Shown piece by piece: positions 43,342 through 52,421 of a DNA stretch of 64,000 nucleotides. A model generated the notes under the pieces. That model worked only from the letters and a program-made list of their open reading frames with translations. It did no database searches and was not told the origin of the DNA. The translations under genes and the position numbers were made by a program. The DNA is taken from assembly GCA_027623205.1 (NCBI GenBank), contig JAQBYC010000007.1, forward strand, positions 1 to 64,000. Direction: 5' to 3'. Within the stretch, counting starts at the first letter, position 1. Each line of letters opens with the position of its first letter. This DNA is from Pseudomonadota bacterium (lineage in GTDB: Bacteria > Pseudomonadota > Alphaproteobacteria > GCA-2731375).

Positions 43342-44538
43342 ATGAAACGAATATTCGAAACTTCCGTGGCAGGGCGCGCGTTTGGCGCAGCGGCGTTATC
43401 CGTCGCGCTGCTGTCAGGCGCCAATGGTGCTGGCGCGGCCGAGATCAAAATCGGCGTGCTCTATCCGATCTCGGGCGGCGGCGCCATCTATGGCGGCCCC
43501 GCCATGCAGGGCCATGATCTGGCGGTTGACGAAATCAACGCCGCTGGCGGCGTCCTCGGCATGAAGTTCGTGACCGCGGCGCGCGATTCCAAGCTCAATC
43601 CAGCGGCCGCCGCCGCCGCCGCCAAGGAGCTGATCACCAAGGAAGGCGTCAACGTCCTGCTCGGCGGTCTGGCTTCGTCGGTTGGTTTGGCGATCTCGGA
43701 AGTGGCGCGCCAGGAAGGGGTCATCTATATCGCGACCATTCCCAAGACCATCAAGCTGACCACGACCAAACTTCATCCTTACGTCTTCCGCACCGCCTCG
43801 AATACTGATTTCGAGGGCGACGCCATGGCGCAGATCGTCAAGAAGGTGGATGGCAAAAAGCTCTGCGACATCCAACTCGACTATGCCTATGGGCATGATC
43901 TGGGCGACGGCATCGCAAAGGCGCTGCCAAAACACGCGCCAAACGCCAACATCGTCATCAAGCTGCGGCCCAAACTGGGCGCCACGGACTTCAATGCCTA
44001 CATCACCCAGATCATGGGTTCCGGCTGCGATACGGTGGTCAGCGGCCTGTGGGGCAATCACTTCGTCAACTTCGCCAAGCAGGCGGCCCCCTTCGGCTTC
44101 TTCGGCAACCACGTCTACATTACGGGTGGCGAGATCGCCAGCCACGAGGTGGCGAGCAAGCTGGCCGGTGACTATCCGGACAACGTCTGGTCCAACACTT
44201 ACGAACTCTGGTATCACTCGCCGACAGACGCGCACAAAAAGTTCCAGGCGCGTTTGGCCAAAAAGGCCGACACCGAAGCGACGGCCATGTGGCCGGTACT
44301 GGCGTACAACGGCGTCATGCTCTACAAGGCCGCCGTCGAAAAAGCCGGATCGACCGATGCCGACAAAGTCAGCAAGGCCCTCGAAGGACTGACCATCGAT
44401 ACCCCGATGGGCAAGCTGACGATGGACGCCAAATCCCATCAGGCCAACACCGGGCAGTTCTGGGGCCCGATGAAGAAGGTGGCCGGCAAGCCCTATCGCG
44501 TGATGGACCCGATAACCTTCGTTCCGCCACCTGAATAA
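43342..44538 (+). CDS. livK: Branched-chain amino acid-type ABC transporter substrate-binding protein
   Basis: A 398-aa periplasmic binding protein. Residues 1-33 form a Sec signal (AALSVALLSGANGAGAA) and the mature part begins EIKIGVLYPISGGGAIYGGP, the type I solute-binding start of LivK/AmiC-like proteins. Without a lipobox Cys it is free in the periplasm. It captures the ligand for the permease genes below. The family binds amino acids, amides, aromatic acids or urea, so the liv symbol is by family only. GGAGG precedes the ATG at 43342. Two strong hairpins separate it from the permease gene. Confidence 0.9.
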   Translation: MKRIFETSVAGRAFGAAALSVALLSGANGAGAAEIKIGVLYPISGGGAIYGGPAMQGHDLAVDEINAAGGVLGMKFVTAARDSKLNPAAAAAAAKELITKEGVNVLLGGLASSVGLAISEVARQEGVIYIATIPKTIKLTTTKLHPYVFRTASNTDFEGDAMAQIVKKVDGKKLCDIQLDYAYGHDLGDGIAKALPKHAPNANIVIKLRPKLGATDFNAYITQIMGSGCDTVVSGLWGNHFVNFAKQAAPFGFFGNHVYITGGEIASHEVASKLAGDYPDNVWSNTYELWYHSPTDAHKKFQARLAKKADTEATAMWPVLAYNGVMLYKAAVEKAGSTDADKVSKALEGLTIDTPMGKLTMDAKSHQANTGQFWGPMKKVAGKPYRVMDPITFVPPPE

Positions 44539-44539
44539 C

Positions 44540-44559
44540 CCGCGGCTTGGAAGCCGCGG
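44540..44559 (+). terminator. Hairpin after the binding-protein gene (first)
   Basis: CCGCGGCTT pairs perfectly with AAGCCGCGG around GG, two bases after the livK stop. It may terminate part of the transcripts or protect the 3' end of the upstream message. Confidence 0.5.
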
Positions 44560-44597
44560 TAACCCTTAGTCGCGCACGTATCCAGCGGGCTTGGCTC

Positions 44598-44630
44598 ACA
44601 CCCCTCCGGCCGCCACGGCCGGAGGGGTGT
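44598..44630 (+). terminator. Hairpin before the permease gene (second)
   Basis: ACACCCCTCCGGCC pairs perfectly (14 bp) with GGCCGGAGGGGTGT around GCCAC. It has no T run. It lies 24 bp before the livH start, so partial termination or mRNA stabilisation is plausible. Confidence 0.5.
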
Positions 44631-44653
44631 TGCCGCCCATCGAAGGTAAAACC

Positions 44654-45556
44654 ATGAGTATGCTTGCCAACCCGACATTCCTCTTTTACCAGTTCATGAA
44701 CTCCATTTCGTTGGGGATGAACATATTCATTATTGCCGCCGGTCTCTCCCTCATTCTCGGCGTCCTGCGGGTGATTAATTTCGCGCACGGCGCATTTTTC
44801 ATGGTTGGCGCTTATGTCTGCTGGTCAACGGTGACCTACCTTGACGGCGCGACAGGCAGTTTCTGGCTCGGCGTGGCTGCCGCGGCCGTGGTTCTGGGCG
44901 TGGTTGCCTTTGTCATCGAGCGCGGGCTGCTGCATTACCTTTACGGGCGCGAGCACCTGACGCAGTTGCTTTTCACTTTTGCCATTGTCCTGGTCGTTGG
45001 CGACCTTGCCAAGATGATCTGGGGTACGGACCAGTACAACGTGCCTTATCCCCACGGCCTTAGCGGCGCGGTCAATTTCGGCTTTGCCCTCTATCCGGCC
45101 TATCCCCTGTTGTTGTGCGCAATCGGCGTCGTGGTCGCGGTCGGCATGTGGCTGGTGCTGTCCAAGACGCGCTGGGGGCGCATTATCCGGGCGGCGACCC
45201 AGGACCGCGAAATGCTGTCGGCGTTGGGCATGAATGTGCCCTTGGTTTATACGGGCGTTTTTGTGATCGGCTCTGCCTTGGCCGGTCTTGGCGGCGCCTT
45301 GGCCGCGCCCCGGGTGGCGGTATCCCCGGGGATGGATGCAACCATCATCATTGAATGCTTTATCGTCGTTATCATTGGCGGTCTGGGCAGTCTCTGGGGC
45401 AGTTTTCTCGGCGCCCTGGCGCTCGGCTTCGTAACCATGTTCGGCACCGTGATCTTTCCCGATTGGGAGTTGGTGCTGGCCTATGTCCTCATGCTGGGGA
45501 TCCTGCTGTGGCGGCCATGGGGCCTCTTTGGGGTGTCGGAAGAGGAAAGCCACTGA
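44654..45556 (+). CDS. livH: Branched-chain amino acid-type ABC permease (LivH)
   Basis: A 300-aa inner-membrane protein with about eight hydrophobic segments. GLSLILGVLRVINFAHGAFF is the conserved N-terminal block of LivH permeases, and VIIGGLGSLWGSFLGALALG near the C terminus is the ATPase-contact region. The ATG at 44654 follows GAAGG. Its stop overlaps the livM start by one base. Confidence 0.92.
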   Translation: MSMLANPTFLFYQFMNSISLGMNIFIIAAGLSLILGVLRVINFAHGAFFMVGAYVCWSTVTYLDGATGSFWLGVAAAAVVLGVVAFVIERGLLHYLYGREHLTQLLFTFAIVLVVGDLAKMIWGTDQYNVPYPHGLSGAVNFGFALYPAYPLLLCAIGVVVAVGMWLVLSKTRWGRIIRAATQDREMLSALGMNVPLVYTGVFVIGSALAGLGGALAAPRVAVSPGMDATIIIECFIVVIIGGLGSLWGSFLGALALGFVTMFGTVIFPDWELVLAYVLMLGILLWRPWGLFGVSEEESH

Positions 45557-46494
45557 TGCAAGGGAAATACAAAGCAACGTTTTGGCTGTCCGTTGTGCTG
45601 GTGGCCCTGCTGCTGCTGGTGCCGGCCCTGGGGTCGAAGTACCTGGTCGACCTGACCACCGAGATCATGATCTACGCCTTGTTCGCCCTCAGTCTGAACG
45701 TCCTGATCGGATATTCGGGCAACATCTCGTTCGGCCATGCGGCCTATTTCGCCATCGGCGGCTATGCCTGCGCCATCTTCCTCACCACCTATGAATGGCC
45801 GCTGATCATCAGCATGCCGGCGGCGATTGTCCTGGCCGGCCTGGCCGCCGCCTTCGTCGGCTATTTCTGCATCAGACTCACGGATATCTACTTCTCCATG
45901 TTGACCCTGGCCTTTGGCATGCTGGTCTGGGCCGTGGCGTTCAAGTGGCGCGGCGTCACCGGGGGCGACGACGGCTTCGTCGGCGTCGCCGTGCCGGAAT
46001 TCATCGGCGACCGTTATGCCTTCTTCTACTTCACGCTGACCGTCGTGGCCCTATCCACGGGACTTTTGTGGCTGATCTGCCATTCGGCCTTTGGCCGTAC
46101 CCTGGTGGCGGTGCGCGAGAACCGCATGCGGGCCAGCTTCGTCGGCGTTGACACCCGGCGCCTGCGCCTCACAGCCTTTGTCGTCGCCGGCACCTTCGCG
46201 GGTATCGCCGGATCGCTGTTCGCGATGTACAACCGCGGGGTCTATGTTGAATCGGCGTTTTGGACGGAATCCGGTCAGGTATTGATCATGACGCTGCTGG
46301 GCGGGCTTTATTCCTTCTTCGGCCCGGCGCTGGGTGCGGCCGTGCTCTACACGCTGCAGGTCGGCATCAACCAATATACCGAATATTGGCCCGTCGTCCT
46401 GGGCACCATTCTGCTGATCATCATAATGTTTCTGCCAAACGGCCTTGTCGGTCTGGCGCAAAAAATCAGCGCCCAATTCTCGCGTAGGACCTGA
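45556..46494 (+). CDS. livM: Branched-chain amino acid-type ABC permease (LivM)
   Basis: A 312-aa inner-membrane permease with about nine hydrophobic segments. SLNVLIGYSGNISFGHAAYF near residue 50 and the C-terminal LLGGLYSFFGPALGAAVLYT are LivM signatures. Together with LivH it forms the membrane pore. ATG overlaps the livH stop (TGATG), and livG begins three bases after its stop. Confidence 0.92.
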   Translation: MQGKYKATFWLSVVLVALLLLVPALGSKYLVDLTTEIMIYALFALSLNVLIGYSGNISFGHAAYFAIGGYACAIFLTTYEWPLIISMPAAIVLAGLAAAFVGYFCIRLTDIYFSMLTLAFGMLVWAVAFKWRGVTGGDDGFVGVAVPEFIGDRYAFFYFTLTVVALSTGLLWLICHSAFGRTLVAVRENRMRASFVGVDTRRLRLTAFVVAGTFAGIAGSLFAMYNRGVYVESAFWTESGQVLIMTLLGGLYSFFGPALGAAVLYTLQVGINQYTEYWPVVLGTILLIIIMFLPNGLVGLAQKISAQFSRRT

Positions 46495-46497
46495 GCC

Positions 46498-47253
46498 ATG
46501 GAAACAGTGCTGGAGATCAAGCAGGCGTACAAGGCCTTTGACGGCTTTGTCGCCATCAATGACGTCACCATCGACCTGAAGAGGGGCGAAAAGCACGCGA
46601 TCATCGGGCCCAACGGCGCGGGCAAGACGACGCTTTTCAATCTGATCACGGGGCACCTCAAGGTGGACCGCGGCTCGGTCACCTTCGAAGGCAAGGAGAT
46701 CACGGGCACGCCGCCGCACCGGATTGTCAAGCTGGGGCTGGCGCGCTCTTTCCAGCGCATCAATATCTACCCGCGCATGACGGTGTTCGAAAATGTTCAG
46801 GTCGCCCTGATCGCCCGCGACGGCCGTTCGTTTCATCTTTTCACCCTGGGCCACGCGCTCAATCGGGACGAGAGCGCTGAACTGCTGGCTTTGGTGGGCT
46901 TGAGCGCGGAGGCCGAGGAATTGGCGGGCGAGCTCGCCTATGGCAAGCAGAAGCAGCTTGAACTTGCCATCTCGCTGGCCAGCCATCCGAGCGTGCTGTT
47001 GCTGGACGAACCGACCGCCGGCATGTCTCCGCCCGAAACCGTCGAGGCCATCAAGTTGATTGAGGAAATCGCCGAGGCGCGCGGCCTCGCGCTGCTTTTT
47101 ACCGAGCACGACATGGGCGTCGTGTTCGGCATTTCCGACCGTATTTCAGTCCTGCATCACGGCGAGCTGATATTCTCCGGCGCGCCTGACCGCGTGCGCG
47201 AGGACCCCGAGGTCCGGCGGGTCTATTTGGGTGAGAGCCATGGCGCTGCTTGA
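46498..47253 (+). CDS. livG: ABC transporter ATP-binding protein (LivG)
   Basis: A 251-aa ATPase. The Walker A motif is IGPNGAGKTT near residue 40, the ABC signature is LAYGKQKQLELA and Walker B is SVLLLDEPTAGM, where TAGMSPPET is the usual LivG variant; a switch His lies in LLFTEHDMGVVF. It powers the LivHM pore. It overlaps livF by 14 bp. Confidence 0.93.
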   Translation: METVLEIKQAYKAFDGFVAINDVTIDLKRGEKHAIIGPNGAGKTTLFNLITGHLKVDRGSVTFEGKEITGTPPHRIVKLGLARSFQRINIYPRMTVFENVQVALIARDGRSFHLFTLGHALNRDESAELLALVGLSAEAEELAGELAYGKQKQLELAISLASHPSVLLLDEPTAGMSPPETVEAIKLIEEIAEARGLALLFTEHDMGVVFGISDRISVLHHGELIFSGAPDRVREDPEVRRVYLGESHGAA

Positions 47254-47953
47254 GGTTGACAACATCCGCACGGCCTATGGCCTGAGCAAGGTTCTGTTCG
47301 GTATCTCGCTGACGGTCGAGCCCGGCGAGGTGGTGGCGCTGGTGGGCCGCAACGGCGTCGGCAAGACGACGACGATGCGCAGCATCATGGGGCTGGCGCC
47401 GCCGCAGCAGGGCAGCGTGCGCTGGATGGACCGGGAAATCACCAGGCTGCCGGTGTATCATGTGGCCAAGTTGGGCATCGGTTATGTTCCGGAAGACCGG
47501 CGCATCTTTCCCGAACTGACGGTTTGGGAGAACCTCGATATCGCGCGGCTGCCGCCGATCGGCGGCGCCAAGGGCGATGGCTGGAGCGAGGAGCAGGTGT
47601 TCGAACTGTTTCCCGATCTCAAGGATATCCAAAGCCGCAAGGGCGGCGTCCTCAGCGGCGGTCAGCAGCAGATGCTGACCATCGCCCGCAGTCTCATGGG
47701 TAATCCCAAACTATTGCTGCTGGACGAGCCGTCGGAGGGCCTGGCGCCGATCATTGTCGAGACCCTGCGCGATAGAATTCACCTGCTCAAGACGGGGGGA
47801 CTCTCGATCATCCTGGCCGAGCAGAACCTCGAATTCGTGCTGTACCTCAGCGACCGCATCCACATCCTTGAAAAGGGCGCGATCCAGTACACCGGCACAC
47901 CGGCCGACCTGCGGGCCAATCCGGATATTCAGAGCAAGTACCTGACGCTGTAG
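47240..47953 (+). CDS. livF: ABC transporter ATP-binding protein (LivF)
   Basis: A 237-aa ATPase. Walker A is VGRNGVGKTTTMRSIMG, the signature is LSGGQQQMLTIAR and Walker B is LLLLDEPSEGLAP; the switch region is IILAEQNLEFVL. It ends the liv operon. The ATG at 47240 lies inside livG and gives the normal LivF N terminus (LLEVDNIRTAYG). The next gene downstream on the plus strand begins only at 49401. Confidence 0.93.
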   Translation: MALLEVDNIRTAYGLSKVLFGISLTVEPGEVVALVGRNGVGKTTTMRSIMGLAPPQQGSVRWMDREITRLPVYHVAKLGIGYVPEDRRIFPELTVWENLDIARLPPIGGAKGDGWSEEQVFELFPDLKDIQSRKGGVLSGGQQQMLTIARSLMGNPKLLLLDEPSEGLAPIIVETLRDRIHLLKTGGLSIILAEQNLEFVLYLSDRIHILEKGAIQYTGTPADLRANPDIQSKYLTL

Positions 47954-48007
47954 GCCGCCGCCTGTCACGGCGGCTGATGGATGGTTTCGTTGGCAAGAGA
48001 GTAAAAG

Positions 48008-48085
48008 TGGGGCGAGTGAGGGGAATTGAACCCCCGACCTCTAGATCCACAATCTAGCGCTCTAACCGACTGAGCTACACCCGCC
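48008..48085 (-). tRNA. tRNA-His (anticodon GUG)
   Basis: On the minus strand a cloverleaf has the anticodon arm CTAGATTGTGGATCTAG, D arm GCTCAGTCGGTTAGAGC and T arm GGGGGTTCAATTCCCCT. The extra 5' G pairs with C73, the hallmark of tRNA-His, and here both are encoded, as is CCA. Many alphaproteobacteria lack the encoded extra G, so this state is worth noting. It stands alone between convergent livF and the aminotransferase. Confidence 0.95.
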
Positions 48086-48149
48086 ACGGGCCCGCCAAGG
48101 GCCGAACCGCTGATTAACCCGCCCAAGGACCGTCGTCAAGCGGCGGCGG

Positions 48150-49310
48150 CTAGGAAGCAAAAAAAGCCCGCAAACGGTCCACGGCGCCCTGCAAGACAGC
48201 GTCCTTTTTGCAGAAGCAGAAGCGTACCAGATGGTCCACATCCGGCGTCGCATACAGCGCCGAGACGGGCAGCACGGTGACGCCGGCCTCGATCGTGACA
48301 TGCCGGCAGAAATCCACGTCCGTGCCGTCAAAGCCCAGGGGCCGGTAATCCGCATTCATGAAATAGGTCGCGCCGCAAGGCATGACATCGAAGCCGATCC
48401 CGGTCAGGGCTGTTTGCAATAGATCCCGCTTGCGCTGCAAATCCACGGCCAGATTGGTGTACCAGGCCTGTTCGTGGTCCAGGCCATGGGCCACGGCGCG
48501 TTGCAGGTTCGATGCGGTGGTGAAAACCAGGAACTGGTGCGCCTTGGCGATCAGGCTCAACAGCCGCGGCGCCGCCGTGAGAAACCCCACCTTCCACGAC
48601 GTCATGGAAAAGGTCTTGCCGGCGGAACCGATCCTGATGGCGCGCTCCGCCATGCCGGGCAGGGTGATCAGGGGGATATGCTTGACGCCATCGAATATCA
48701 GATGCTCGTAAACCTCGTCACAAATGGCATAGGTGTCGTACTTCTGGACCAGTTCGGCGATATAGCCCAGTTCGCCGTGATCGAATACCTTGCCCGTGGG
48801 GTTCATGGGCGTGTTCATCAGGATCAACTTGGTGCGCGGGGAAAACGCCGCCGCCAGTTCTTCCCGCGGCAGTGCCCAGCGGGGCGGTTGCAGGCGGACG
48901 AATTTCACCTCCGCCCCGGCCCGGCGCAGCATGGGCACATAGCTGTCGTAGAGCGGTTCGAACACCACCGCCTCGTCGCCCGGTTCGATCAGCGCCAGGA
49001 TGGAGGCGGCCAGGGCCTCGGTGGCGCCCGTGGTCACCATCACCTGCGTCCGCCAATCCACGTCGAGGCCGTGGAAGCGCTTGTTATGGGCGGCGATGGC
49101 CTGGCGCAGTTCGGGGATGCCCAGCATGGGCGGGTATTGGTTGGAGCCCTCCCGCGTGGCCGTATCCAGCATCGCCTTGATGCTGTCGGGGCCGTCTTCG
49201 TCAGGAAAGCCCTGGCCCAGATTGATGGTCTGATGCTCGATGGCCAGACGGGTCATGACCTCGAACACCGTGGTGCCGAAGCTGGCGAGAATACTATTGG
49301 CTGGCTTCAT
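48150..49310 (-). CDS. Pyridoxal-phosphate aminotransferase (class I/II, KAT/YbdL-like)
   Basis: A 386-aa fold-type I aminotransferase. TTGATEALAASILALIEPGD near residue 105, LILMNTPMNPTGKVF near 165, and the PLP Lys in SAGKTFSMTSWKVG near 235 are all intact. The start INLGQGFPDEDGP and overall pattern resemble kynurenine/methionine aminotransferases such as YbdL. The ATG at 49310 follows AAGG, removing an open extension upstream. It diverges from the acyl-CoA dehydrogenase gene at 49401, with a short shared promoter region. Confidence 0.9.
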   Translation of the reverse strand: MKPANSILASFGTTVFEVMTRLAIEHQTINLGQGFPDEDGPDSIKAMLDTATREGSNQYPPMLGIPELRQAIAAHNKRFHGLDVDWRTQVMVTTGATEALAASILALIEPGDEAVVFEPLYDSYVPMLRRAGAEVKFVRLQPPRWALPREELAAAFSPRTKLILMNTPMNPTGKVFDHGELGYIAELVQKYDTYAICDEVYEHLIFDGVKHIPLITLPGMAERAIRIGSAGKTFSMTSWKVGFLTAAPRLLSLIAKAHQFLVFTTASNLQRAVAHGLDHEQAWYTNLAVDLQRKRDLLQTALTGIGFDVMPCGATYFMNADYRPLGFDGTDVDFCRHVTIEAGVTVLPVSALYATPDVDHLVRFCFCKKDAVLQGAVDRLRAFFAS

Positions 49311-49400
49311 GGCGTGGCCCTTTCCTGCACCTGACCGGGAGGAATGTGTCTGGTCACGGGCGCAAAGGCAAGGCACATTGGCGGCGGAGGAGACTTTCAT

Positions 49401-50555
49401 ATGAACGAAGACGATATCGTCCCGCTGTTGGACGGCGTACGCCGTCTGGTGAATGAAAAGCTGATCCCGGCGGAGGCGCGGATCGACCGCGAGCACCGTA
49501 TTCCCGACGACCTGCTGGGCCTGATGCGGGAGATGGGTTTATTCGCCTATGCCATCCCCGCCGAGCATGGCGGTCTGGGGTTGAGCAAATGGGCCGAGGT
49601 GCGGCTGATATTTGAATTCTGCCGCGCCGCGCCCGCCTACCGCTCCTACGTCGGTACGACCAACGGGGTGGGCGGCAAAAGCATCGTGCTCGACGGGACG
49701 GATGCGCAAAAACGGCGGTATTTGCCGTCCATCGCCGCCGGTGACTTGATCGTCAGCTTTTGCCTGACGGAACCGGGCAGCGGTTCCGATGCGAAAAGCC
49801 TGTCAACCACGGCCCGGCGGGATGGCGCGGGTTATGTTCTGAATGGCAGCAAACGCTTTATCTCCAACGCGCCCATCGCCGGTCTGTTCACGGTCATGGC
49901 GCGAACCAACCCGGAGGACAAAAGCGCGGCCGGCGTTTCGGCTTTTTTGGTGGAGGCGGGCACCCCCGGCCTGCGGGTGGATCCGCCGTTGGAGAAAATG
50001 GGCCAGCTGGGCGCGCCGACGGCGGATGTGACGTTCGATGATTGCCGGGTGCCGGGCGAAGCCCTGTTGGGCGGGACCGAGGGCCTGGGCTTCATCACGG
50101 CGATGAAAGTGCTGGATGATGCCCGTATCCACATGGGCGCGGTCTGTGTCGGCTTGTCCAGCCGTCTGCTGGAGGAAATGACCGCCCATGCCATGGAACG
50201 CCGGCAATTCGGCAAGCCCATCGCCGAGTTTCAACTGATTCAAGGCATGATCGCGGACAGCGAGGCGGAATACCTGGCGGCCCGGGCCATGGTGGAGCAG
50301 ACCGCCCGGCAGATGGATGCGGGCGAAAACGTGACCAAGGCCGCCGCCGCCTGCAAATACTTCGCCTCCGAAACCGTCTGGCGCATCGCCGACCGGGCGG
50401 TGCAGGTGCACGGCGGCTATGGCTATATGCGGGAAACGGCGGTGGAGCGGCTATTTCGCGACGCCCGTCTGCTGCGCATATTCGAAGGCACCTCGCAGAT
50501 TATGCAATTGGTCATCGCCCGCGAAGCCATGAAGGAATACAAAGCAACCCGCTGA
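49401..50555 (+). CDS. Acyl-CoA dehydrogenase
   Basis: A 384-aa FAD enzyme. FCLTEPGSGSDAKSL near residue 120 binds the flavin, and the C-terminal LLRIFEGTSQIMQLVIARE contains the usual catalytic Glu position; RDARLLRIFEG is also conserved. It forms the 2,3-double bond of an acyl-CoA and passes electrons to ETF. GGAGGAG precedes the ATG at 49401. The next gene is an aminotransferase 59 bp on, so a role in amino-acid-derived acyl-CoA breakdown is possible. Confidence 0.92.
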   Translation: MNEDDIVPLLDGVRRLVNEKLIPAEARIDREHRIPDDLLGLMREMGLFAYAIPAEHGGLGLSKWAEVRLIFEFCRAAPAYRSYVGTTNGVGGKSIVLDGTDAQKRRYLPSIAAGDLIVSFCLTEPGSGSDAKSLSTTARRDGAGYVLNGSKRFISNAPIAGLFTVMARTNPEDKSAAGVSAFLVEAGTPGLRVDPPLEKMGQLGAPTADVTFDDCRVPGEALLGGTEGLGFITAMKVLDDARIHMGAVCVGLSSRLLEEMTAHAMERRQFGKPIAEFQLIQGMIADSEAEYLAARAMVEQTARQMDAGENVTKAAAACKYFASETVWRIADRAVQVHGGYGYMRETAVERLFRDARLLRIFEGTSQIMQLVIAREAMKEYKATR

Positions 50556-50614
50556 CAACAAATTGTTGTCATCTGGGGCTTGGTGCCGCGGCGCAGTCAT
50601 GGCATAACCCGCTC

Positions 50615-51784
50615 ATGCAATTCGCCAATCGAATGTCACAACTGGGCACGGAGACCGCATTCGAGGTCCTGGCCCGAGCCAACGCGCTGGCCGCACAGGG
50701 CCGCGACATCATCAACCTTGGCATCGGTCAACCCGATTTCCAGACGCCGGCGAATATTGTCGAGGCCGGCCGCAAGGCCCTGGCCGACGGCCATCACGGC
50801 TATACCCCCGCGAACGGCATACCGGAATTGCGCCAGGCGGTGGCGGACGATATTCAGAAGTATCGCGGTGTTGCCGTCGATCCCGATCATGTGGTGATCC
50901 AGCCGGGCGGCAAGCCGACAATGTTTTACGCCTGCCTGATGTTCGGCGAGCCGGGGGCGGAGATCATGTATCCGAACCCCGGTTTTCCCATTTATGAATC
51001 GGCGATCCGCTTTTCCGGCGCAACCCCCGTGCCCATTGCCCTGCACGAGGCCACGGGCTTTTCCTTCTCGGCCGACGAGGTGCTGGAAAAAATTAACGAA
51101 CGGACCCGCCTGATCATCATCAACTCGCCTGCCAATCCCACCGGCGGCGTGGTGCAGGGGGCGGAGTTGGACAAGCTTGTGGCCGGCCTGGAACGCCATC
51201 CGGAAGTGGTTGTCCTGTCCGACGAGATCTACAGCCGCATGGTCTACGACAACCAGCCCCATATCAGCCTGCTGAGCTATCCCTCAATCAGGGATCGCCT
51301 GATCCTGTTGGATGGCTGGTCCAAAACCTATGCCATGACGGGCTGGCGCCTGGGCTATGCCGTCTGGCCCAAGGCCTGCGCCGAGCAGGCCACGCGACTG
51401 TGCGTCAACGACCATTCCTGCGTCAATGCGGCGACCCAGTGGGCCGGGGTCGAGGCCCTGCGCGGCCCCCAGGACGCGGCGGAGGAGATGGTCAAGGCGT
51501 TTGATCAGCGGCGCACGGTCATTGTGGATGAGTTGAATGCGATCCCCGGATTCCGCTGTGTCCGGCCCGGCGGCGCCTTTTATGCCTTTCCCAATATCGA
51601 GGGCACGGGCATGACCAGCCAGGTATTGCAGGAAAAGATGCTGAACGAAGCGGGCGTCGCGGTTATTTCCGGCACCTCGTTCGGGGCCCATGGGGAAGGC
51701 TATTTACGCTTTTCCTATGCCAATTCCACCGAGAATATTCGGGCTGCCATGACCCGAATTCGTGAATTATTGGCGGCCTCGTAA
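50615..51784 (+). CDS. Class I aminotransferase (aspartate aminotransferase-like)
   Basis: A 389-aa PLP enzyme. IINLGIGQPDFQTP near residue 30, IINSPANPTGGVV near 170 and the PLP Lys in DGWSKTYAMTGWRLGYAV near 230 are intact; the C-terminal Arg lies in GYLRFSYANSTENI. It is the second class I aminotransferase within 3 kb; substrates cannot be resolved. A frame starting at 50580 is a shadow. The glnB promoter follows its stop by about 115 bp. Confidence 0.92.
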   Translation: MQFANRMSQLGTETAFEVLARANALAAQGRDIINLGIGQPDFQTPANIVEAGRKALADGHHGYTPANGIPELRQAVADDIQKYRGVAVDPDHVVIQPGGKPTMFYACLMFGEPGAEIMYPNPGFPIYESAIRFSGATPVPIALHEATGFSFSADEVLEKINERTRLIIINSPANPTGGVVQGAELDKLVAGLERHPEVVVLSDEIYSRMVYDNQPHISLLSYPSIRDRLILLDGWSKTYAMTGWRLGYAVWPKACAEQATRLCVNDHSCVNAATQWAGVEALRGPQDAAEEMVKAFDQRRTVIVDELNAIPGFRCVRPGGAFYAFPNIEGTGMTSQVLQEKMLNEAGVAVISGTSFGAHGEGYLRFSYANSTENIRAAMTRIRELLAAS

Positions 51785-51898
51785 TCTTTCAAATGCGCGA
51801 TTTGTGGGCAATGTGATAAAAAAATAGGCAAACGCCGTAGCGGGTGATGGTGCTCATGGAAATATCTTTTAATATCAACGACTTAAAAAACATCCAAG

Positions 51899-51916
51899 TT
51901 GGCATGATTTATGCTA
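51899..51916 (+). promoter_or_regulatory. Sigma-54 (-24/-12) promoter of glnB-glnA
   Basis: TTGGCATGATTTATGCTA has GG at 51901-51902 and GC at 51913-51914, spaced exactly ten bases apart, as required for RpoN promoters. It lies 66 bp before the glnB start, in an AT-rich region. A TGGTGC half-site near 51849 might belong to an NtrC-binding site but the full palindrome is not clear. The position fits nitrogen-regulated glnBA. Confidence 0.75.
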
Positions 51917-51921
51917 AATAA

Positions 51922-52320
<399 letters not shown>

Positions 52321-52333
52321 GCCGACCTTATCC

Positions 52334-52356
52334 ACGCCGCCCCACATCCGGGGCGT
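52334..52356 (+). other. Hairpin between glnB and glnA
   Basis: ACGCC-g-CCCC pairs with GGGGCGT around ACATCC, leaving one bulged G. It sits in the 101-bp gap between the two genes and could tune the glnA:glnB ratio by processing or partial termination; no T run long enough for a standard terminator follows. Confidence 0.4.
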
Positions 52357-52421
52357 TTAGAGACCAACCAGCAGAAAATTCAGCAATAAGTAATCGAGGA
52401 CACAGGAAGGAACCGAAAGCC

